DNA of 64,000 nt, taken from the NCBI GenBank assembly GCA_000934455.1, contig KN884063.1, forward strand, positions 120,305-184,304. Direction: 5' to 3'. Each line of letters starts with the position of its first letter. Position 1 is the stretch's first letter. This stretch comes from Apostichopus parvimensis (taxonomy: Eukaryota > Echinodermata > Holothuroidea > Aspidochirotida > Stichopodidae). Below the pieces are notes generated by a model, which saw only the letters and a list, made by a program, of their open reading frames with translations, did no database searches and had not been told where the DNA came from. Shown here piece by piece: positions 51,301 to 61,534 of the stretch. The translations under genes and the position numbers were made by a program.

Positions 51301-54279
51301 CACTATCTGTTCCAGGAGGAGCAACATCTGCTGGTGCCTGAACAAGTAAAACAAAACTTAAACATTCAACACACCTACTGTAACTGTGTGTGAGCTAATC
51401 TTATCTTTCTTCTATACCACAAAAATGAAATGACTCTGAAGTTCTGGACCAGACACTTTCACCATTATGTTAATAAATGTCATGAACTCCAACAAGGGTG
51501 AATTATTCAAGGCTTGTTGTCCCTCCAGCTCTTATGTTCGTTTGTCCTAATGGCAAATTTGGTTTTCTTAAAAAATGTGACAAAATATAAAAGGGTGACC
51601 AATATGCATCCTATAAGTAAGCTGTATACTTAAGGGTATTTAGTTGCAATGCAATCTGAATTTGATGTCATCATGGGTAGTTGTCTGCCAAACTACTTCC
51701 AAAGCTGGCATCCATTGTCCAAACAGAAATTTGGTACCCTTGGACAATCTGACTCATTAAAAATGTGTCGACACAGAAGAATTTATATAGATCACATACA
51801 CAAGGCTCATTTGCTATACAATATTACGAAAAAAGTCTACAATTGGACTGCACTCAATTTTAATGCCTTTAATGTATAAAAGGGATGGTAATATGAATGG
51901 TGCAAAAACGCTTCACAAAAGTGACACTATTCTCTTCATCGGGTGTATAAAAGAAGTAACGAGACTTAATCCAACCTTTGTCGTTTTTGGTGATGTTTCA
52001 GTGGAAGGTGGTAACTTGCTGGCTTCCTCTGCTTTTACCACCTCTGGTGCTTTGTCCTCATCATCTGTTTTCATGGACGTATCCTTGTCACTGCAAAATA
52101 CACACGGCATGTAACATTACATTGCAAATCCAAAAAAACAATGCAAGTAAAATCCAACTATCAAGATATCCATTAATGTGGCACTTGACACCAATGATGT
52201 TTTGGTTATTATGTACGGAAATGACGATCTTGCAAATTGAATGTTAACTGTATAATTGTGAAGTCTATACACACTGAGGTTACAAAAGTACCAAGGGACC
52301 GGCAAAGGCTTCCATCTATTGTCACTGCTTGATTACGATGTGATATGATTCGAAGAATGAGACCAAAAATTTTGAAGTGATTGCGTTGGTACACTTTAGT
52401 AAATGAAATGATATGAAAAGAGGTCACTTGGAGGATACTACATTCCAAAATCATTCTACTTTATGCATCTGATCATGTTTACATCTTCTCGCAAAGTTCT
52501 CTAAGCCCATCTAAATGAGATTAAAAAAGCCGACCAGTTCTTTAGGTTTGCTAAATTTACAGATCTGGATTTTCTTTTAATTTTGTCATTATGACTTGAA
52601 AGTTATTCTAATCATAAATTTCTCATAAAATTTTGTGGAATCTCTTTGTAATGTAAACTGATTCCTATTTTGGCTGTGGACTCCCAAAGTAGAAAAATGT
52701 TATGGTACATTATATAGTAGTTGCTATTTTGAAACCATTTGATATATACAGTAATTAGTACATCTCCAACCCCCCCCCCTCTGGTATGTGATAGCGTGTC
52801 ATTTGAGACATTTCAACAAGTACAATTAGGTGAATTGTCAGGGTAGAAAGTATAAGTTATTTTATTAAACAGAACAATAATCTCACCTTTCTTTATTCTC
52901 TCCAGTTTCAGAAGAATCTGTTATGCAACATAAAATGAAAACAGTAAGACATTGCAAAAGTTCTGTAATCTTTATAGTTTTCTACATTCTACATACATGA
53001 ATACATATTTTACATACATGTACATCTTTCCAACCAATGAATAATTTCAAAATTCAACATAAATTTCTCAAGTTGTTTACTTTAAAAGAATAATCCAGAG
53101 GAGAGAAATCAATACAATTGAGAGGCTCATTCATGTTTAATTTAACTTGTTTACTCCCAATCCGTGAATTATTCAACTTTTGGCATAAAGAGTTAGTCAA
53201 AGCAATTTTGAATCAGTGTAAGTTGGAATGGAGGAGTGTTTGAAAATATAATTTAACACCTTCAATTTAAATTTGATAAATAGACATCTGCACATTGTTC
53301 TATGGGACATGTGGTCCACCTAGGTAGAATATATGGAAACAAAGAGGGGAGGAGGTTGAGGTCATTTTCAAATTTCACTATAATCCATTAGTATATATAG
53401 CTTTCATAAAGTGCTGTTTTCAATTTTCGAATTCGTTGGCAATTTATAGAGAAACCTCTAGAATACTGTCTTTGGCAGACAAGGAAAAAAGAGGGGGAAA
53501 AGTCTTGCATTACTATATAAAAACTGCATTTCAGTATCTTCTAAAACTTTGTAGGCATATGGCTGTGTGAGAGTGACTTATTTCTGACAGAAACCCCTTC
53601 ATTATTTCAGGAAATAGATCACTGTTGATGGTCTATAATCTTTAAAATCTTTACTTTTCATACCATAATAGTGATTACTATGAAATTATATGGGTTGTTA
53701 TGATATAAGTATGCTTATGCAAATAAATGTAAAACATGTGAAAGCAATTTTACATCAACAAGTTGTTTAATCACAAAAAAAACATCTGATTCTGAATCGA
53801 CAAGTGGAGTATCAACAATAATCAACAATAATAAAAGGATAGAATACAGAACATCAAGTTTTAAGTTTCCTAGTTGTAGTAAGAATACTTGGCCAAATAG
53901 AGGTAATACTAATAGCACAACTCAAAGCTATTTGATTTTGAAACTAGGCTATGCTGTGATTCATTGGAAATTCAATGTATTTAGCCTAGGGGCCTACTCA
54001 TATTCACTTGGGCCTAGGCTATGGAACGAAATTAACAAACGAGTCTAGGCCTAGGACTAAAGAAGCTATAACATAAGTAAAACTAATAGACAAACCAGCG
54101 ACTACATGTCTAGGCCTAGCTTGATTATTTAGCCTGCAATTTAACATTGGCCTAGCCTAGCTACTCAGGCTGAGTATTTGGCCAAACAAGTAGCCTAACG
54201 TTAGGCTAACCGAGGCTGTAACTGTCTCAATTCAAAGCTTACCACCATACAACCACCGATCTTCGTCATCATCTGCCAT
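42366..54279 (-). CDS. FIP1L1: Pre-mRNA 3'-end processing factor FIP1 (CPSF subunit), 16 coding exons
   Basis: FIP1 is a nuclear subunit of the cleavage and polyadenylation specificity factor; in known homologues it tethers poly(A) polymerase and binds U-rich RNA. I assembled 16 exons with GT-AG boundaries: 54279-54243, 52917-52887, 52090-51976, 51337-51192, 50949-50888, 50375-50244, 49374-49274, 48942-48897, 48536-48368, 47777-47668, 47093-46980, 46401-46138, 45453-45243, 44136-44038, 43505-43365, 42519-42366. They total 1932 nt, an exact multiple of three, giving 643 aa (human about 594). Domains: start [12 protein letters not shown]; acidic run with ITIGDIKSG at about residues 85-105; Fip1 core ([34 protein letters not shown]) at about 150-205; proline/glycine/methionine-rich middle at about 280-510; Arg/Asp/Ser-rich tail from about 515. 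The exon 3 donor (GTTGGA) is the weakest junction. A possible poly(A) signal lies at 41560-41555. Confidence 0.95.
42541..42655. repeat. A/T minisatellite next to the last 3' splice site of FIP1L1
   Basis: Repeats of an AAATATTTGAA-type unit fill the intron just upstream (on the minus strand) of the exon 16 acceptor at 42520. On the minus strand the repeat reads CAAATATTTT and is open in the same frame as exon 16. Confidence 0.9.
43700..43775. repeat. TTGTGAACATAAG short tandem repeat in intron 14 of FIP1L1
   Basis: TTGTGAACATAA recurs about four times with variable spacers. Confidence 0.8.
49710..49880. repeat. 17-bp minisatellite in intron 6 of FIP1L1
   Basis: The unit TCATCTAGGCCTAATCT recurs at 49733, 49750, 49767 and 49784 with degenerate copies on both sides. 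Each unit contains the palindrome TAGGCCTA. Confidence 0.92.
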
Positions 54280-54621
54280 TTCAGGAGCTTAGGCTAGTAA
54301 AGAATGCCACTAATGGTGCAGAATTAGAAGACGCACCTTATCGCGAAAAAGTAACCTTTTGTAGGCTACAGTACTACTATTACTAATGGACTTAGAAGTT
54401 AGAGGCCTAGCTAGAGACACAACGACCAGCAAGACTAGGATTGGAGCAGCAATTACTGGCTGAGATTTTCAGTTTTCGTAGGCTGCAGTACATTGCAGTA
54501 CTAATGATATGACGATATACATATGCCAGATTGTAAAACTGACTTCATTGCACTCACACACGCGCGCAAGCTACCTAGATATAGAATAACGCGCAATAGT
54601 TACTCGTTGCCGATGTCTCCG

Positions 54622-54629
54622 AAAATGGC
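54622..54629 (+). promoter_or_regulatory. YY1-like motif upstream of FIP1L1
   Basis: AAAATGGC (GCCATTTT on the minus strand) lies about 345 bp upstream of the FIP1L1 start codon. YY1-type sites are common in housekeeping promoters. Motif match only. Confidence 0.3.
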
Positions 54630-55324
54630 AAGGTTGTCTCATATCCTTCAAAAATTCCTCAAAAGAACGAGACTCTAAACAACTAAGTTAATCAAAAATA
54701 TTTGAAGCATCTTCGGTTCTCATGTTTTTTAACTATTGAAACCTGTCTTTTTACCAAAATGTACAATCTTTTTACTAAGGCTTCTATGGAGATGATGAGT
54801 CTATGTTAGAATACTTTGCATGTAAAGTTGTTAATAAAGCTGGCCGACCTATCTAGTAACGTCGAACAGATGCGGTACAGTGAATGACCTGGCGTTCCAT
54901 ACCTTGCAGCTCAGACTCAGAGAGCCAATTCACATGTTTTCCTTTTCTCGCGGAACTGACTCGCGGAACTGACATCAAATAGGCTTTCTTACCTCGCCTC
55001 GTAGGACGATTTTGTCATCTGACTGCAGCAACATATGTAATTGTAACTACAGAACTACAACCCAGAGGACTAAATAAATAGGACTCACTTCATCTGTTAG
55101 GTAAAGCCGCCTGTTTGTTGCGTATTTCTTTAAATACGCTGTTGGTCTATTTAAAATATAAAAACTGTTAAAAACTTACCCTTTTTCAATCATTTCATAT
55201 GTAACTAATACCAAAGATAATTCACCTTAAGTACTAGGCTAGTAGTTACACTACAGTAGCCTAGTATTACAAGTTAACAAGGCCTGAAGATCTCAACCTG
55301 GGCTTAGTTATTCACCTTGAATTC

Positions 55325-55835
55325 ACCTTGAAGTGCCACCCTCTTCTTGGGATCATCTCCTGGAAGTGGCTGGCTGATAGATAGAAGGCCAATGGCCATC
55401 TTTAAGGTGTTGATGCTATCTGCATTCACCTCTTTATCTGGTACTCATTCCAATACTTCCAAATCCTATTAAAATATGTGTTCCTTCTGACCCCTAATCT
55501 GGCATACTTTGGCCTAATTTCAGTGTATTTCCTCTAGTTTTCTCAGTTCCAATGATTTCTATTATTCCATCCAATACTACCTTCATATTCTTATTTAAAA
55601 TGTTGTAGAACGTTAACAGGTTTTGTCTGGCATATCTCTGTTCCAACAACATTATTCTGACTCTGAGCTCAGTTAATCTTTCCTGATATGTTTTATCCTT
55701 CATACCTGGTATCAATTTGTCATCCTCCATTGTAATCTTTCCATTAAGTTTATGTCCTTCCTAAATTATGACTTCTATACTTGTATGGCATAATCCAAGT
55801 GGGGCCTCACCAAGAATTTATACAACTTCAAAAGC
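55325..55835 (-). mobile_element. Decayed CR1/L2-type LINE fragment (reverse transcriptase C-terminus)
   Basis: In the intergenic space between FIP1L1 and POLR1H, minus-strand translation shows pieces of a LINE C-terminal region. They are KLIPGMKDKTYQERLTELRV, RIWKYWNE, and VPDKEVNADSINTLKMAI, which match the general pattern of thumb and tail regions in this LINE group. The pieces lie in different frames, so at least two frameshifts have accumulated. The open part at 55494-55730 (about 78 codons) is part of this fossil and not a host gene. It is clearly older than the intron 2 LINE. Confidence 0.7.
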
Positions 55836-57358
55836 ACATTATAATTAAAGTTAGTTAATGATGCAGGGCCTTATAAAACAGATTCGTTTACATTTGTTCA
55901 AGAACCATAAATTTATGCCTTAAATTAGGACTACAAGACAATCATATTAGGGCCCAAAGTCAGGCCACATGTTACAGATAGGCACGCTTATTTACCTGGA
56001 AGCCAGATGAATAAGGTGAAGTGCTCTTACTACTCATCCAGCAGCAGGGCAATAACATGACCAGTTGCCTTATTTCCCTTAGTGGGGCATGCATTGTTAT
56101 TCACCCATCTGCCTGGTCACTGGAATGGAAGATTAAGATTTACGTCAAAATTTGTCATTATCTAGGCTACATGGAATAGGCACTCCATCTCACAAATGCA
56201 AGTTCAAAATAATCACACAGCAGTGAAAGGGCAACCTATTAGCCTCCACATTTACAACATAGGCTAGTGTGCTCATGCAGAACTTTACTGGTTGCCAAAG
56301 TGATCTTCAACAGTGATACAAACAGATTGCTGTTTTTAATTTGTCCCAACTTGACAACCTTATCAGTAGCATTAATTAGCTTACAAGTTACATATATTCG
56401 GGTACATTTTAGCAATGAAATCCTGGAAGGGAGCTTGCTAGAAATAAAATGTTTACTGAAAAAAATGATGATTAAAAAAAAATGACTCCTGTCATTTCAT
56501 TTTATTTGTTTGGATGCATTGAATCAAAAAAGGTTTAACTCTATTTTGTTAAATGATAAGCAATACAGGCTATAGCTAGAGTGCTCCAAATTAAAGTTAA
56601 CTAATTTCTTAAATTATAACTAGTACTTACTATCATGAAACGATTACAATTAAAAATTTCAAACTTTGTGTAACCTTGTAAACTAGTCGTCCCAGGATTT
56701 CTCGGAAATGGAAACTTTGGAGAGAACTATTGTCAAAGATCGAAAACACCACAGAAATAGTAGAGCCAAAAAATGATAAAAAAAAAGAAATTCCCACATG
56801 TCAGTGTGCTAACTTTTCCCACAATGTCTTGTTTAAGCAAAATTATATGTTTGCAAGTTATTTGTAGTGTGAAACAAGTGTGTAACGTTTGCCGGCGGAA
56901 GAACTAAAACTGAAGAGGAAAAAATAAGCACAGGAACGAGAATGAAAAACAAGGCACAATACAAACATATGTGAAAACCTTGACAGGCTGTACTCGACTC
57001 TCCTTTATTCCTTTATTCTCTTCTTCTCTCATATATAAAATCATTGCACAGTTAGATGCACTAATCCAGCTATTCCCAATGGACGGAATATTCTACTAGT
57101 ACATTCATAAACAAAATAGTATATTAACCTTCAAATGGCAGTCGTTTTTACTTGTTACATTAGTTTCAGAAGAGGCCTGACTAGCCTCCTAGGATTCAAC
57201 CATGGTATGTTTACAAAGTACGCACAAAAGTAGTGTGTATGTGAAAACCCATTTAGGCTAGAAATGCATGGATAGATGACAAAAAAGCCTTTAAAATCCC
57301 CACCAAATGTTTTACCTTCTATTTTCAGTTTTGAGGAAAGTTTAGCAGCTTCAAAATA

Positions 57359-60300
57359 ATGGACAAAGAAGCTGCAACTTCTCACAAGGAACTTTGCACA
57401 TTTTGTGGTACGGTGTATCCATTTCCAGCAAGTGATTCAGATGTGACCAAGTGCAATAACTGTGGATCAGAGGCAGATGCCAAAGGTTTGCTAGATTTTA
57501 ATATTCTGAGAGCAATTTTTATTGGCCAATATTGGTTAATATTTCACTTACACATTTTCTTGTATTGTATCCTCCAATTTCTTCTCTTTTATTTCCTGTT
57601 TCCTCATATGTACTGTTTGCTTTTTTCCAAGTGACTTCAACCCCACATAGTTTATTTTTCAATGTCTTCAGAATATTTCTTGACCATTTCTGTCATTGTG
57701 TGTGCTGCATTGGTCAGTTTGTGACAACAAGCTCTTCTGCCATTTCATATCAATGTTTTGAGCTTCTAATTTCTTGCTAAGATCCCATAACAATGCAGTC
57801 TGTCAAGTTTGGTTAATATTGTAGTGTGAAGATTAAGTTGAAAGAAATGAAAGATTCAGCGGTGTAAACATTTTCTGGTATATCTATAATGCTATATATA
57901 AAAAAAAATTGTCATGGTCAGGAGGTGGCTTGAATATCAATTACCCCCAATTTCATTAGATGAGGAAAAGCAGGAGGGTTTGTTAGTTTGTAATGACCTG
58001 AAACCTATGTGTCAGTGATATTCTATACTTGCTGTAGGTGTGGTAATATATTGTCAGAAGTTGGTCACATGACGTAAGTTTGCACGATTCACAGGGTATA
58101 CATCTTTGCTGTAATATATACTCTACTGCAAAATAACACATAGGTTGAAAAAATATTGGTATAAGATATTATCAATTTAGAGATAAGTCTGTGAATCCGT
58201 GTTTTATGCTGAATTAAGCTGCTTTCCAATCACTGACGTTTCCTGTCGGTATGTCCTTCGTTTCCATGGTGAGAGAGAGGGTAATGGGACTTACTCATAT
58301 ATGTGCAGATTGATGACATTTAAGTACATGAAACACTTACAGTATACACATAACCTTCTATCTTGCAGACATTTTCCATGGGATGGTTTTCCACACATAT
58401 AAGAGATTTAATGAGAGGAATCCTGGAAAGAAAAGTACAACACAGCAACCGGAATATCTAGGTCCTACGGTGAGTTTCCTGCTCACCTAAATGCTTACAG
58501 AAATCAACAGATTTCAAGTAGTCTCTGATTAGATACTTTAGGACAAATTGCTGTATTTCTCTTTTGATTCCTTGCCGGAGGTAAAAAAATCAATGCGATG
58601 GTGATGGCATGTGTTTGTGTGTGACACATGCTTATAAACACGGTAACTCTGAGCTTCAAGGGGTCAACAGGTTATCTGAAATGGACACAAACTGACTCAA
58701 GGGATCAACAGGTTATCTCAAATGGTGGAAAACTTGTCCATTTTTTCAAATATATTTCACAGTATATAAACCAAAAACATGTCATTATGGAAAATCATGT
58801 TCCGTGTAAGAATCGTCGTCGTAAAAGCAGTATGCCTCACTGGATGAATAAGAAAGTTAGATGTGCAATTAGGCAAAAACGTAGAATGTGGAAGTTGTTT
58901 AGGAGGACTAAATCTGAATCTCTTTTAGCCAAGTTTAAAATTCATCAGCTGTCTCTGATGCAAAATTAAATTTCGAAAAAAGCATTGCCCTAAAAATTAA
59001 GGATAACCCAAAGGCCTTCTTTTCTTATGTCAGGTCAAAGCAGAAAGTTAAAGATGCAATTGTTTCTCTTAGGGCACCACAGTCTGATAATATAGTTACT
59101 GATAGTCAGGATCTTGCAGATCTTTTGAACAACTATTTTGTGTCGGTTTTCACAAGGGAAGATACGAGCAGTATTCCAGATTTTCAGGGGGGCAGTGATA
59201 GGCCTAAACTGGATACGGTCTTATTTTCGGATGAGGTTGTCTTAAAGGAGCTACTTCGTCTAAATGTTTCTAAAGCTTCTGGACCGGATGCAATCCATCC
59301 GTATTTGTTGAAGACTTTTGCACACCATTTCTGCGTTCCACTCTCATTGGTTTTTAGTAAATTTATGGATGAAGGTTATGTTCCTAGGGACTGGAGATGT
59401 GCTAATATTACCCCAATTTTCAAGAAGGGTGATAAGTCTAAGCCCTGTAATTATAGGCCCGTTAGTCTCACTAGTGTAGTTTGTAAGGTCATGGAGTCTA
59501 TTGTTAAAAGGTCTATGGTCTGTCACTTCAGCAGTCAGTCTTTGATCAGAGAGTCTCAACATGGCTTTTGTCAAAAAAGGTCTTGTCTCACTAATATCCT
59601 TGAGTTTATGGAAGATGTAACAAGTTCACTAAATAGGCAGAAGTCTGTAGATGTTGTGTTCCTGGATTTCCAGAAGGCCTTTGATAAAGTTCCTCACCAG
59701 CGTCTTTTACTTAGGCTGAAGAGTATGGGTGTCAATGGGAATTTACTGTCTTGGATCGGGAATTGGCTTGGTAATAGGGAACAGAGGGTGGTAATTAAAG
59801 GTTGTGCTTCTTCTTGGCAGAACGTTACTAGTGGGGTTCCACAAGGGTCTGTATTAGGTCCCTTGCTGTTTGTAACCTATATAAATGACATCGACAGAGA
59901 TATTTTGTGTAAAGCTAAGAAGTTTGCTGATGACACCAAATTGTATTCTGAGGTCTCTTCCAAAAGCGATTCTGAGAAATTTCAAGCCGATTTGGATAAG
60001 ATTTTTTCCTGGTCTCAGGGGTGGCAAATGCTTTTTAATATTGATAAATGTAAGGTAATGCACATTGGTAGTAGGAACCAAAAGTTTACATACAATCTTA
60101 ATGGTGTGGAGTTACAGGAGGTCTCTGTTGAAAGAGACCTAGGTATCTTCATTGACTCATCTCTGCAACCTTCTAAACATTGTCTTGAAGCTGCTAAAAG
60201 AGGTAATAGGGTTTTAGGTATGATCAAGAGGAACTTCAGTTTTCTGAAAGAGGACATCGTAGTTAGGCTTTATAAGCAGTTGGTTAGGCCTCATCTGGAG

Positions 60301-61534
60301 TATGCTGTGCAGGCTTGGAACCCGTACTTTGCTAAGGATAAGGAAGTACTTGAAAAGGTCCAGAGGAGGGCTACTAGGATGATTAGTTCCTTAAAGAGGG
60401 TTCCTTATTATAGGCGGTTACAACTGTTGAATCTCACCACACTGGAGCTTAGGAGGTTACGTGGGGACTTGATCCAGGTTTTCAAGATTGTGTATGGTTT
60501 CGACAATTTATCCTTTGCCGACTTTTTCTTGTTTGCTAACAGTAGTTGTACTAGAGGTCATTGTCTTAAACTCCAAAAGTCGCATAGTAGGATTAATATT
60601 CGGCATAACTTTTTTTCTAATAGGGTTGTGAATGAGTGGAATGGTTTGCCTGAGAAAGTTGTACTTGCAAGTAGTGTCAATGGGTTTAAGAATGCTTTGG
60701 ACAAGCACTTTAAGCATTGTAATCGGGTCTGAGTGTTTGTGTCTTCAGTTTTTTTTCTCTCTCTATAGGGTCCTTGATGGGGACTTAAGTGTCCCTCCTG
60801 ATCCTTTTTTCTACTAAACTAAACTATGTAACTCTGAACAACTATTTAAAGGGATTTGCTAGCACAATTTGGTTCTTTCTGGATATTGAACATTTTGGTT
60901 TAAAATTTCTATACTGTAAAATCCTTTGAGTGAATGACATGGTTGATGCCCACAACGGATTTCTAAAAATCTTTACTGGTTCTCGCTTAATTCTTGGACA
61001 AATTTAACTTACCTGCTCTACATTAGTCAGATAGTTACAGTAGTTAACTGTATTTTGAATTTTAAGCGAATTGCATGGCAAGGAATCACAACGCTAACTG
61101 GCTCTCTGGTTGATCAAAGTGGTACTGTACACTCCATAAGTTCCATTGTATATTATGCTTCCTGGAAGGTCCACCACATCAAAAATCTGCATATGATGAC
61201 TATTACAATAAGTATTTCCTTTCTTCGACGATTTCAGGTTGACAGACAATGTCAAAAATGTGGTCACGGTATCCTGCACTACAATACTCTCCAAACTCGC
61301 TCAGCGGATGAGGGTCAAACAATTTTTTATTATTGCCCGAACTGCAAGTAAGTATTTTCAAAATTTCCCAGAACCAGTAGCCTAAGGAAGGCAGTTTGTC
61401 ATATAATGTTGGCACCGGTATGTGATGGTTTAGTTTGTTTGACTTTTTTAGTATCTTTCAATTTTGATCTTGTCACATTTATTGAATTGTTTGTCTTGTC
61501 TATTTGCAGACACAGAGAGATCGAATACAGCTGA
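57359..61534 (+). CDS. POLR1H: RNA polymerase I subunit RPA12 (ZNRD1), four exons
   Basis: This is the small nucleolar Pol I subunit that supports transcript cleavage and termination in known homologues. Exons are 57359-57485, 58369-58469, 61238-61347 and 61510-61534. All junctions are GT-AG, and 363 nt give 120 aa plus stop (human 126 aa). The N-terminal zinc ribbon is CTFCG then CNNCG at about residues 14-37. The C-terminal TFIIS-like ribbon is CQKCGH then CPNC, at about 80-113. It contains RSADEGQT, the acidic catalytic hairpin conserved in RPA12 and TFIIS. The last exon supplies only HREIEYS after the lysine split by the junction. Start choice: the first Met before the first Cys pair. Intron 2 (58470-61237) carries a sense-oriented LINE that makes up about 2.2 of its 2.8 kb. 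FIP1L1 starts divergently about 3.1 kb upstream. Confidence 0.96.
58653..60827 (+). mobile_element. 5'-truncated CR1/L2-type LINE in intron 2 of POLR1H
   Basis: This non-LTR retrotransposon copy is about 2.2 kb long, lies in the same orientation as POLR1H and is flanked by the 10-bp direct repeat GTAACTCTGA (58643-58652 and 60828-60837), taken as the target duplication. The apurinic endonuclease region expected upstream is absent, so it is a 5'-truncated insertion. It retains the linker, a full reverse transcriptase and the C-terminal region. The 3' end has a T-rich stretch and a short tail of ACTAA-like repeats. The first 75 bp contain a 29-bp segment repeated with a 41-bp spacing (58656 and 58697). 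The long open frame and the perfect target duplication point to a recent insertion. Confidence 0.9.
59125..60732 (+). CDS. LINE reverse transcriptase, open frame of 535 aa
   Basis: Reverse transcriptase of a CR1/Jockey-type non-LTR element, which would copy element RNA at a nicked target. Visible motifs from the first Met: [13 protein letters not shown] at about residue 108, [13 protein letters not shown] at about 178 (first catalytic Asp), [14 protein letters not shown] at about 236, and [11 protein letters not shown] at about 264 (catalytic DD). The C-terminus has the [19 protein letters not shown] pattern usual for this group. The frame is open upstream to about 58957 ([20 protein letters not shown]). 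Before that, homologous sequence ([20 protein letters not shown]) continues in another frame up to 58969, so a single frameshift near 58955-58970 separates the two parts. With no endonuclease and this shift, the copy is probably immobile by itself. Confidence 0.9.
   Translation: MNNYFVSVFTREDTSSIPDFQGGSDRPKLDTVLFSDEVVLKELLRLNVSKASGPDAIHPYLLKTFAHHFCVPLSLVFSKFMDEGYVPRDWRCANITPIFKKGDKSKPCNYRPVSLTSVVCKVMESIVKRSMVCHFSSQSLIRESQHGFCQKRSCLTNILEFMEDVTSSLNRQKSVDVVFLDFQKAFDKVPHQRLLLRLKSMGVNGNLLSWIGNWLGNREQRVVIKGCASSWQNVTSGVPQGSVLGPLLFVTYINDIDRDILCKAKKFADDTKLYSEVSSKSDSEKFQADLDKIFSWSQGWQMLFNIDKCKVMHIGSRNQKFTYNLNGVELQEVSVERDLGIFIDSSLQPSKHCLEAAKRGNRVLGMIKRNFSFLKEDIVVRLYKQLVRPHLEYAVQAWNPYFAKDKEVLEKVQRRATRMISSLKRVPYYRRLQLLNLTTLELRRLRGDLIQVFKIVYGFDNLSFADFFLFANSSCTRGHCLKLQKSHSRINIRHNFFSNRVVNEWNGLPEKVVLASSVNGFKNALDKHFKHCNRV

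Larger units (their letters stand above)
54280..57358. other. Divergent promoter region of FIP1L1 and POLR1H
   Basis: The first 300 bp above the FIP1L1 start are rich in TAGGCCTA-type words, with a CACACGCGCGC stretch near 54555. The LINE fossil occupies about 55.3-55.8 kb. No TATA box is evident at either gene, as is usual for housekeeping genes. Confidence 0.5.

Noticed and set aside
55494-55730. 78-codon minus-strand frame as a host gene
   Set aside because: Its sequence matches the tail of a LINE reverse transcriptase and continues in shifted frames on both sides.
59344-60257. Minus-strand frames of 75-80 codons
   Set aside because: Antisense shadows of the LINE reverse transcriptase.
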